This document shows positions 53,783 to 61,573 of a stretch of DNA of 64,000 bases, one piece after another. Where the stretch lies: positions 992,001-1,056,000 of the forward strand of contig JAMXDE010000006.1 in assembly GCA_026770025.1 (NCBI GenBank). Direction: 5' to 3'. Under the pieces are notes generated by a model, which saw only the letters and a program-made list of their open reading frames with translations, did no database searches and had not been told where the DNA came from. The stretch is from Craspedostauros australis. Its lineage: Eukaryota; Bacillariophyta; Bacillariophyceae; Mastogloiales; Achnanthaceae. Positions within the stretch are counted from its first letter, which is position 1; the number at the start of each line of letters is the position of its first letter. A program made the position numbers and the translations under genes.

Positions 53783-55372
53783 ATGAGCCGTTCCGAGCCT
53801 CTTCTTCCAACCTCAGATCATACCAGCGACAACAACGTCGACAACAACGACGATCACAACGACGATCACAACAACGGTAACAACGTCGATAACAACGTCG
53901 ATAACAACGACGGCAACGACAGCGACGATACGACCATGAGAGAATCAATGTTGGCAGGGCCATTCAATGCGAGCGTATTCTTCGGCTCCGTCGCAAACCT
54001 ATGCTCCGCAACGTTGGGAGCCGGCATCCTGGCATTGCCATTCGCCTTCTACCAGGCCGGTCTGGTGTGCGGCCTCCTGCTGCTGTTCCTCAGCGGATGG
54101 GCCACGTGCGCCTCCATCCGACTGCTGGTGCACGTATGCCACGTGCATTCCATCGCCACGTACGAGCAGGTCGTCGAGCACGTGCTGGGAAAGCGGGGGC
54201 GCAAGCTCGTGGAGTACTCGATCATCATCTTTTGCATCGGCTGCGCGGTCGGGTACATCATCGCCGTCGGTGACATCGTGCAGCAGGTGCTGTCCTTCCC
54301 CATGTCCAAATCCACCAAGAGCATCTTCACAACGTGCGTGTGGGCCTGCGCCATGCTGCCTCTGTCGTCGTTGCGCAGGATGAAGTCGTTGGAATGCGCC
54401 AGCACCGTCGGCATCACGAGCATCGGCATTCTCCTGCTGGCAGCGACCGTCCATTTGTTGGAGAATGATTACCGTTCCGAGAGAGGCTCCATCACCCCCA
54501 ATCTCTTGGACGCTGGTTCCAACAGCACCACCATCCACCGCGGCACGCTTCAATCGTTGGAACACTACATCTGGCCGGCCAATTCCAGCTGGCAATCCGT
54601 GCTCAGAGCATGCCCCATCGTATTCTTCGCCTTTTCCTGCCAAGTCAACGTGTGTCAGATCTACGACGAGATGCCGCAATCGACCAACGACGCCGCGCGC
54701 AAGAACATGATGAACATGGTCGCTCTGGCATCCGTGTCGATGTGCAGTTTCCTCTACTCCAGCATCTCGCTCGTGACGCTGATCGATTTCGGCAGCGGCA
54801 TCCTGCCCAACATCCTCAGTTGCTACTCGACCAAAACAGCCAACATGCTGCTGCACGTCGCGTTCGGCGCGATGGCGATCGCCGTCGTCATGGCCTATCC
54901 CTTGAATATCTTCCCTGCCCGCGTCAGTATCTCGCATATGATCCACAAATCGAGGCAAGAGGCGCCGGAAATCGACGATGAACGCAGGACGCTGATAGCC
55001 GATGACGTCGAATTGGATGCAGAGAACATCGAAGATAGTGACGAGAACGTCGACGAGATCAGCGCAGACGAGGAGGAGGCTATGTCCGATTGGGAACATT
55101 ACGGTCTCACGTTTGTCATATCGGCAGGCACGTTGCTGTTGGCATTGATCCTGCCCAATATCTCCGTCGTATTCGGTCTGCTGGGCGGCACCACCAGCTC
55201 GCTGCTCGGCTTTGTCCTGCCTGGATTGCTGGGAATCTACGGCGATACCAACAACGAACTTGCCTGGAACGATCGGCTGTCGGCGTGGATACTGGTCGTG
55301 GCAGGCACTGTCGTCGGTATTCTGACGACCGGTGTGACTGTCTACAGCACGATACAAGAACTTGTGGAGTGA
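53783..55372 (+). CDS. amino-acid transporter of the AAAP (SLC38-like) family
   Basis: The single-exon frame gives 529 residues. The N-terminal ~50 residues are cytosolic and consist of Asn/Asp repeats (NNVDNNDDHNDDHNNGNN) encoded by an AACAACGTC/GATCAC triplet tract. Transmembrane helices begin with FGSVANLCSATLGAGILALPFAFYQAG in two parts; SATLGAGILALP is the signature of TM1 in this family. Further helices: LVCGLLLLFLSGW, IIIFCIGCAVGYIIAVGD, VGITSIGILLLAATV, VLRACPIVFFAFSCQVNV (TM6-like, FAFSCQVN typical), MVALASVSMCSFLYSSISLVTL, MLLHVAFGAMAIAVVMAYPLNIFPAR, YGLTFVISAGTLLLALILP and a last pair. That makes about 11 helices. An acidic loop (about residues 400-435) precedes the last three. Substrate specificity cannot be read. 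It may be sited at the plasma membrane or vacuole. Confidence 0.9.
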   Translation: MSRSEPLLPTSDHTSDNNVDNNDDHNDDHNNGNNVDNNVDNNDGNDSDDTTMRESMLAGPFNASVFFGSVANLCSATLGAGILALPFAFYQAGLVCGLLLLFLSGWATCASIRLLVHVCHVHSIATYEQVVEHVLGKRGRKLVEYSIIIFCIGCAVGYIIAVGDIVQQVLSFPMSKSTKSIFTTCVWACAMLPLSSLRRMKSLECASTVGITSIGILLLAATVHLLENDYRSERGSITPNLLDAGSNSTTIHRGTLQSLEHYIWPANSSWQSVLRACPIVFFAFSCQVNVCQIYDEMPQSTNDAARKNMMNMVALASVSMCSFLYSSISLVTLIDFGSGILPNILSCYSTKTANMLLHVAFGAMAIAVVMAYPLNIFPARVSISHMIHKSRQEAPEIDDERRTLIADDVELDAENIEDSDENVDEISADEEEAMSDWEHYGLTFVISAGTLLLALILPNISVVFGLLGGTTSSLLGFVLPGLLGIYGDTNNELAWNDRLSAWILVVAGTVVGILTTGVTVYSTIQELVE

Positions 55373-55768
55373 TCGTCGCATGCATATCATAATGATTTCT
55401 GTCTGCTGTAGAGTATTGTACTCTAACGTACTTGCAGGTGCAATATATGCAACTCTGAGCAGCTGTGACCTTGTGCTATTCTTCGTCGTGCTGGTTTGCT
55501 GTGAAGGGTGCTGTTGACGATACCAAGGGCATTCAATTGAGCATGAAGTCTCTCTAGCTTCCAAGCACGTAGTGCGCGGTTCTCACCTGTTTTCATCCGA
55601 GTCGCAGATCTTCCCCAACACAACACACAACCCCAAGAAACAGACTGGTGACCTCAACCTTGACTCGACATCGAGGCCCGCATCGACAACATCACCCACT
55701 CCTTCACACAAGCCACACCTCATCTCACGCCAACATTCATAAACACGCAAAGACGCAAAGACGCGGCA
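55373..55768. other. short intergenic region
   Basis: 3' flank of the transporter and upstream region of the hypothetical gene. Nothing recognised. Confidence 0.5.
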
Positions 55769-56497
55769 ATGAAGATCAACAAACCACCCGCTCCCTCTGC
55801 AGCGACCGCGACGGCGCAGGATTACATCCGCTTCCACGGCATGCTGTGCAGCCCCTCCACCGCCAAACGATGCATCGAATCTTTCGGTCATGGCAGGACG
55901 CTCTTTGCCTCGCAAAGCATTTACGATCGCCTCGGCAAGCCGCAGCAAGACAACCACCAACTCCTTACGACCTTCGATTGGAGCGTCAACAACAAGGAAA
56001 ACGGCGTGACGTCATTGTCGGTCGTCTCCTACTACCTCCTCGTGCTGGCGTCTTTCACGGGTCTGTGCAGCTTGTTGCGACGCACGAAGCTGCTGCATCA
56101 CAAGCAGTGCGATATAGCGATCCATCGCGACCATGACTGCGTTCGATCCACCCAGTTTCCGAGCCTGTCGATTCCCAACGCCGTCATTCGGTACTTGTTC
56201 GATGTGGCCCAACAGCAACCAGAGCAACCGACGGAACAGACCCAGTTGATAAAGACGACGACTGCAAATACCGAGCCATCTCTGAGGCTCGTGCAACGAT
56301 TCGAATTTTCCTTCGGTTCGTTCCTGTCGGTGATGATGCTACATTTCGTCAGCGATCACAATGGCCGAAAGGGGCGGCATTTGGTGGAGACCTACGAAAT
56401 TCATTCCCCACTCCTGAATCGATTCAATTCCTTCTGCAACCGATGGTTGAATGGGAGAAGAGAGAGGGTGGACAACAAGAACCGTGGCGGAGATTGA
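55769..56497 (+). CDS. hypothetical protein with one hydrophobic segment
   Basis: 242 residues from an ATG following CGGCA. A hydrophobic stretch at about residues 85-102 (VVSYYLLVLASFTGLCSLL) could be a buried helix or a membrane segment. Aromatic-rich parts (LVQRFEFSFGSFLSVMMLHFVSDHNG and HSPLLNRFNSFCNRWLNG) suggest a folded protein. A Gln/Thr-rich linker (QQQPEQPTEQTQLI) lies between. I do not recognise the family. It is kept because the frame is long, codon use resembles the neighbours and its composition is not that of a shadow frame. Confidence 0.5.
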   Translation: MKINKPPAPSAATATAQDYIRFHGMLCSPSTAKRCIESFGHGRTLFASQSIYDRLGKPQQDNHQLLTTFDWSVNNKENGVTSLSVVSYYLLVLASFTGLCSLLRRTKLLHHKQCDIAIHRDHDCVRSTQFPSLSIPNAVIRYLFDVAQQQPEQPTEQTQLIKTTTANTEPSLRLVQRFEFSFGSFLSVMMLHFVSDHNGRKGRHLVETYEIHSPLLNRFNSFCNRWLNGRRERVDNKNRGGD

Positions 56498-57169
56498 ACT
56501 GGAGGAGAAAGATGAGAGGGTAACACGAAAACAGCGTTCCGATGCGTCAAGATCATCTGCGGCGTGCATTCTCATAAGCATCGCCGGCCATGCTTCATGC
56601 CTGGAACACGATGGCATGCCCAGGCAACGCCGTGGGAATACAAGGAGTCAAGTGGAGCGGTGAGCTTCCACATTTTTGGGAGTGGACAGTACAATCATTC
56701 GTTTGTTCTGTCGTTGTACTATTTGCATAGTAACCAATGGGTACAGGATAGAGTTTACTTCAACACTCAACTTTTCAGCTTCACGGCAGTACGACGCACA
56801 TCGTTTATCGCAAAGGCAAGGGAGGCCTTGCTATTCTCCAATCGTAGACTTCCCTGTGGCTGTTGCTCACTCGTGTTTGTCGTTTCGAAGAATTGTTCGC
56901 TGTTCGCAGAGAGGCGAAAAACGTCCAACCTCACAGAACATCAACAACTCGACAAGCAGGCCAAGAAAAAGGGCGAACAAATGCCACCAGCAAGCAACGC
57001 GGAGAGGCAGCGTCTCCCATCTGCAGTTCCCGACAGCCACTCCTCGGACTTCCATCATAGTAGAATAGTATTGTCGCTGCAGAGTCAAGAGAGGCACAAC
57101 GAGACGATCGAGTACGACCTATCTGACAACTGTTGCTGTTGGGTATATATATCTCACTTGTACCGAACG
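56498..57169. other. intergenic upstream of the tRNA-like sequence
   Basis: A 209-codon plus-strand frame runs through it (56564-57193) but carries no motif and enters the tRNA-like fold. TATATATA occurs at 57144-57151, about 20 bases before that fold. Confidence 0.4.
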
Positions 57170-57253
57170 TGTCAGGAGCGCTGGGACGCGTGAAGTACTG
57201 GATTTACTTTTGTCCTCCTCGGGAGGGTGCGGGTTCGATTCCCGCCCTGGCAC
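57170..57253 (+). tRNA. tRNA-Ser(GGA)-like, class II, with minimal D-arm
   Basis: By hand folding, the acceptor 57170-57176 (TGTCAGG) pairs with 57246-57252 (CCTGGCA). The D-arm has 3 bp (GCG/CGC, 57178-57180 with 57187-57189) and a 6-base loop. The anticodon stem AAGTA/TACTT is perfect with loop CTGGATT, so the anticodon is GGA. The variable arm CCTCC-TCG-GGAGG has 5 bp, as expected of serine tRNA. The T-arm GCGGG-TTCGATT-CCCGC is perfect and contains a consensus B box (GGTTCGATTCC). Oddities: the D-arm and A box are poor, position 37 is T, the base after the acceptor is C, and no T-run follows. It could be a diverged gene, a pseudogene or a tRNA-derived element. Confidence 0.5.
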
Positions 57254-57292
57254 GAACAAGTGACGATTTGACACTATCCACCCCTCGATCCA

Positions 57293-58459
57293 ATGATAGT
57301 CCTAATACCGAACAGCATTCAACCTTTCCTCCACAGCATGAGGAAGGGCGGGTGGGTGGGCACAATGATCCTGATTCTGGCATGCATCATGATGGCGGTC
57401 ATGGCCGTCACGAGAACTGTCGCTCCGGACATGGTGGAAACGGGCAGGACAATCCAAGTTTCCACCGAGGATCGTATCCGTGGCGCTGTGTTTGGAGCGC
57501 TGGTGGCAGACGCGATGACGTTGGGTTCTCACTTCGAGTACGATGCCTCAAGGATTCGTCGCGCCTACAACGATCACCTCATCCCTCACTACATGGCGCC
57601 TGGCGACCGTCTCGACATGCAGAGGGACGATGGCGAGTGGGCAGCTCGACGATACCATCCGGGAACAGTCGCTGGCGATCAGACAGACAATGGCCAGTAC
57701 AACCTCCTCGTCTTGGAGTACCTGGCGGAGATCAACGACAGCGACACCACATTCCAAGACAACGCCAAATTCCTCATGCATTGGGAAGACCGCGTCTTCC
57801 GCGACGATTGGAAGCAATGGCGATGCGCCATGACGAACATGACGCGGCGTTTCATCCACATGGGACGCAGCAAGAAACAGCTGGGCGGACATGCCGATGT
57901 CTTGGTCATCCGATCGACTCCATTCCTGGGATTCTCCGACGACGAGGACACTGTCGTCGAGTACGCGCAAAAGGCGATCTTCACGCACCGCGGCAGGTTG
58001 ACGCGCTTGGGCAACGCGTTCTTCACACGCGTGAGTTTTCGGTTGATCCATGACGATGCGACACCGCGCGCTGTCATCGAGCAGGTCGCGGACGATATGG
58101 AAGATCATTGGATATCTCAGCGCGTGAAGGAAGCCCTGACGACGCGGCAGGAGTTTGCGGATGATGCGGCGCTGACGCAGAAGGGGAGTTCAACGCAGGA
58201 GGTGTTGCAGGGTGCCATCTACTTCATCGTGAAGTACGCGGACGACATGGAGATGGCGTTTCAGGCCAACACGATGGTGGGCGGCGACAGCGCAAGTCGT
58301 GCCATCGCCATCGGGATGGTGCTGGGGGCGTATCATGGTGTGGATGCGATCAGTTCGCCGTGGAGAGAAGACTTGAACAGTTGGTATCAAACCGAGGAGT
58401 GGTTGGCAAACATGCCGCTGTTGCGTGGAACACATGCCCGAATTGCGACTGAGCTGTAG
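57293..58459 (+). CDS. ADP-ribosylglycohydrolase-like protein with N-terminal membrane anchor
   Basis: 388 residues from the ATG at 57293; in-frame Met at residues 16 and 25 are alternative starts. Residues ~21-40 are hydrophobic (WVGTMILILACIMMAVMAV) and act as signal or anchor. The catalytic domain begins RIRGAVFGALVADAMTLGSHFEYD (two parts, ~61-85), the usual opening of the DraG/ARH fold (GxxxGxxxGDAxG). The matching C-terminal motif is GGDSASRAIAIGMVLGAYHG (330-349). A middle GDQTDNGQYN replaces the more usual D-D-T-x-M/L. The family removes ADP-ribose from proteins or other substrates using two metal ions. Since several acidic ligands differ, activity is not certain. The start lies about 40 bases after the tRNA-like fold. 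Confidence 0.75.
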   Translation: MIVLIPNSIQPFLHSMRKGGWVGTMILILACIMMAVMAVTRTVAPDMVETGRTIQVSTEDRIRGAVFGALVADAMTLGSHFEYDASRIRRAYNDHLIPHYMAPGDRLDMQRDDGEWAARRYHPGTVAGDQTDNGQYNLLVLEYLAEINDSDTTFQDNAKFLMHWEDRVFRDDWKQWRCAMTNMTRRFIHMGRSKKQLGGHADVLVIRSTPFLGFSDDEDTVVEYAQKAIFTHRGRLTRLGNAFFTRVSFRLIHDDATPRAVIEQVADDMEDHWISQRVKEALTTRQEFADDAALTQKGSSTQEVLQGAIYFIVKYADDMEMAFQANTMVGGDSASRAIAIGMVLGAYHGVDAISSPWREDLNSWYQTEEWLANMPLLRGTHARIATEL

Positions 58460-58591
58460 GTTAGCGTGGAATTTAATGAGCGACTCAACAAGAACGGCCA
58501 TTGTTGCGAGAGAGGGAGGGACATACTGCACACAGGGAAAGCTCGCTCATGTAACTCATAACTCTCTGCGAGTACATAGTACTTGGCGTAT

Positions 58592-59539
58592 CTACTTCCG
58601 AACCACACCAAGCTTCTCCTTGAGGGTGTTGATCGCCAACGTCCACATCGCCTTGAGCGGCGAACCTTCGACCTCCTGAAGAATGACGATGTTGAGAGCG
58701 AACACCAAGTTGGCCTCATCCACAATCTCCTCCTTTTGCGCTTCAGTCAGATCCAACGCATTCAAGCGAGCATACCAGTCCGTGATGAAGTTCTTGGTGG
58801 ACGGGATATCATCGAACGTGTAAAATGCAACGCCTTTGCCAGCTTCCAAATTCAACGACCGCGTCGCCATGCCGCCCATCATCTGCCCGCCGAACAGATC
58901 GCCGAGATAGCGCGTGTACTGATGCGCGATGAGGAGGTACGGCTTCGTCTCGGCAATCTCGCGAATGCGATTGACGTAGGCCTGCGTTCCGGCTGTGGGC
59001 TCGATGACGGACTTCCATTCTTGACCGTAAAAGTAGTCCATGTCGCGTCGCAGCGCGTCCAATCGCCGCAGCGGGACGTCGTCCAGCTGCTGCACGTCGG
59101 TGTTCGTGGTCGTGTCAAAGACGTGCTCCATGGCTTCGTAGACGAAGTAGAGCGACGTGATGAGATTGCGGTACGATTCCTTAGTGCTGAGACCCTTGAA
59201 GAAGCCCGTGACGAAGGCCGAGTTTTCTGCCATGGAGTGGCTCTTGCGCGTGCCATCGTCGAGCTGGAGGGCCAATCCCTGCTTACGTGGATTGATGTCT
59301 TCTTCTGGTGCAGTTGTTACTGTTGCTACTGCTGTCGTTGCTACTGTTGCGGTTTCAGTGTCTTCATCTTGAGCTGCGGAAGCCAGCGCGCTGTGCTTCT
59401 GCACGAATGACGCGGCATTGATGTTGACATTGTTGACGCCGTTGGAGACGACAAATGCCGATGCGCTGGGTGACAACATCAGCAAGCATGGTACGGCTGC
59501 CACTGCAACAGCTGCCACTGATGAGACGTAGGTCTTCAT
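58592..59539 (-). CDS. HO1: heme oxygenase, plastid-targeted
   Basis: 315 residues, single exon. Residues 1-28 are a signal peptide ending SPSASAF followed by VV, the A-F motif of complex plastids. An Ala/Thr-rich transit region runs to ~85. The heme oxygenase domain covers ~95-315: His101 in GTRKSHSMAENSAF is the axial heme ligand, LITSLYFVYEAMEHVF is the next helix, and YLGDLFGGQMMGG (211-223) is the distal glycine-rich helix (usually GDLSGGQ; Phe replaces Ser here). The enzyme opens heme to biliverdin, CO and iron using reduced ferredoxin in plastids, and supplies bilins for phytochrome or signalling. It uses heme from the pathway that includes the hemE gene at 9687. Confidence 0.95.
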   Translation of the reverse strand: MKTYVSSVAAVAVAAVPCLLMLSPSASAFVVSNGVNNVNINAASFVQKHSALASAAQDEDTETATVATTAVATVTTAPEEDINPRKQGLALQLDDGTRKSHSMAENSAFVTGFFKGLSTKESYRNLITSLYFVYEAMEHVFDTTTNTDVQQLDDVPLRRLDALRRDMDYFYGQEWKSVIEPTAGTQAYVNRIREIAETKPYLLIAHQYTRYLGDLFGGQMMGGMATRSLNLEAGKGVAFYTFDDIPSTKNFITDWYARLNALDLTEAQKEEIVDEANLVFALNIVILQEVEGSPLKAMWTLAINTLKEKLGVVRK

Positions 59540-59826
59540 GATGCTACTCTATTACTCTATTGTATTGTATGGAATACGTGTGATCGACTTCTTGGTTGCA
59601 GTTGCTGCTCTTGTTTCGGATTGTGATGAGAGCGCCGATGATCCTCATCCAACACAACGCTCCGCAGCGTTGAGTTGGAATCGGCACAAATTCGCGTTTT
59701 GCGTGAACGTCACACAACGAACGCAAATTCTGAGTCAACAGTATCCGACGAACATCGCAGTCTATCAGAAAGGGTCTAGATGATCTACTGGCAACATTTT
59801 CTATTGCAGTTAATCCCTCTCTACCT

Positions 59827-61185
59827 CTAATCATACTGACTATCATCAAAGACGAAGTCCTCGTTGCTGATGTGCGAGTCCTGATCTGAGTCTGGCTGAG
59901 TGATTGGGTAGTCAGCTTCATTCTGCGTACTCATCAAGTTCATTTGGAATCCCTGTCCAATTCCCGCGTTGTCTCCAGAATCAGAGGCGTGCACCAGCCC
60001 ATAGTCGGCGTCGCTGTTGCAGCCCGGTTCCTCCACGACGTCATACAGTGTTGACACGTTAATTCCAGTCACTTCATGTTCTGACAGTGGCTCCTCCGCT
60101 TCCTGATCAGGCTCCTGCCCTTCTTGCTGATGGCGATCATACTGTTCGTCTGCATTGCCAAGGTGCGGAAGCGCAAGCGGCGGTGGAACGGACATGGACA
60201 AGTCAGTCCTGGTGCTCTTGATGCATTGCAACACGTCGCATGGTTGGGTTGCCATCGCGGACTGGCTCTGTGTTTGTGATCGGTAATCGAATTCGATTGC
60301 TTCCTCATTGCTCGTCTCGTTGGAATTGAGCTTAGCTGACATGTCAGCCTTCTTCGTATCATGCACGTCCGTCGCCACATCCACATCCATCACGATCGAT
60401 TTGCTTTCCTTCTGTGGAAGCTGTTTGGCAATTTTGTCACCATTATGGACGCTGTTGGCATCGTCAACATCCAAAGCAGTTTCATTTGACTCTTCGTTCA
60501 TGGATGCGTCCATCTGAGTGCTAGTGCTTGGCTCGACCGCCTCGATCGTGAAGGTTGGTAACCGGTCATCATATTCGGCGGACCACAGCTGCAATGCTTG
60601 CAGGTCATCCTTATCCAGTTTGGGCTCGCGTCGCGCAGATCGCGGTGACTGAGACCGAGGTTTCGTGGCCTGTCCGAGAGATCTGATATCTTCCAACCCA
60701 CGGATGTAGAACCGAACACCAGAAAGACCAGCGAAGAAGTTGTGGCCTTCCACCAAGTCCTGGGTCTCGCTGCGATGGATTTTCGGCATGTTGTATCAAA
60801 TTCCCTGCTTAATAAAACCAGCCTTTGCCAGGAGTGCCTCTGCATCATCATCGGTCAGTGGAGCGTACGCCGATCGAGGCAGATCGCTGCGCTTCACATG
60901 CGCGAAACAGATCCACCATTGGAGCTTGTCCCAATCCAATGTACTCAGTTTGTACACATTCTCCTCCATTAACGGTATTCCCTTCATGTTGAGGAATCGC
61001 CGCAGGTGGTCCAGTCTGTCAAAGTGACCATTGGCACCATTCTGCATCTGCACAGTCTTTGGCAATCTGTACCAGCCACCTTTGTATACAAATTCACATT
61101 GTGCCAGCAAAGCCCATGCCTCAAGGTCAGTCAGAGGATAATAGAGCCTAAATGTAATGGCTGTGGTCTTGTTGGCTGTATTTGG
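59827..61185 (-). CDS. 3' part of a two-repeat protein, interrupted by TGA
   Basis: The frame is open from about 61185, where CAG acceptors occur, to the TAG at 59829-59827, except for a TGA at 60798-60796. Two related segments lie in tandem: LTDLEAWALL...EFVYKGGWYRLPKTV...FDRLDHLRRFLNMKGI, and LTDDDAEALL...GFIKQGI*YNMPKIH...FFAGLSGVRFYIRGLEDI. The pattern LTDxEAxxLL-x4-F-x(3)-G-x-W-Y-x-x-P recalls a repeat seen in several diatom proteins, from memory. The TGA sits where the first repeat has Trp, so TGG to TGA is the likely change. The remaining ~300 residues are acidic, Ser/Asp/Glu-rich and disordered. Upstream exons are missing and may lie beyond the LINE at 61574-63711. It may be a recent pseudogene. 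Confidence 0.5.
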
Positions 61186-61316
61186 CTGTGACTAGAGCCT
61201 TGATTGGCAAGCTGTCCAAATGTGTGGTCTTCTGATCACAAGTAGTCAATTGAGAATACTGATGATGGGTGAAGAAACATGCGGATTATGAGAGTTAATG
61301 CTATGCTTCTTGTTTT

Positions 61317-61332
61317 GGGGGGGGGGGGGGGG
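61317..61332 (+). repeat. poly-G run (16)
   Basis: Sixteen consecutive G after TTGTTTT. Such runs can form quadruplexes and are difficult to sequence, so the length may be inexact. Confidence 0.9.
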
Positions 61333-61493
61333 ATCTCCTGTGATTACCCTCAAGAAGGGTGTGGGTTTGCATAGTCCCAGTACTATGGGAGGTTCCCTTC
61401 ATCGAGTCGGGAGTGAGGCAAAGGTTTTCGGTGTGCGTTCCTGCGTGGTACCGATCCTTTGATCTGGTAGTCTTGTACCGGCATCAAGTTTTC

Positions 61494-61516
61494 GGGGGGG
61501 GGGGGGGGGGGGGGGT
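61494..61516 (+). repeat. poly-G run (23)
   Basis: Twenty-three consecutive G after AAGTTTTC, on the same strand as the first run and about 160 bases from it. Confidence 0.9.
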
Positions 61517-61551
61517 TCCGATGACCTGGTCATTGGAATCCTTTTTCCACG

Positions 61552-61573
61552 TGTCCTGGGTTTCAAAGATCTC
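61552..61573. repeat. left copy of 22-bp target-site duplication
   Basis: Identical to 63712-63733 (starts TGTCCTGGGTTTC, ends AAGATCTC). It directly abuts the seven T that form the A-tail of the LINE on the minus strand. Confidence 0.9.

Larger units (their letters stand above)
61186..61551. other. noncoding segment with two long G runs
   Basis: No gene recognised. Contains the homopolymers at 61317-61332 and 61494-61516 and is followed by the left target-site duplication of the LINE. Confidence 0.5.
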
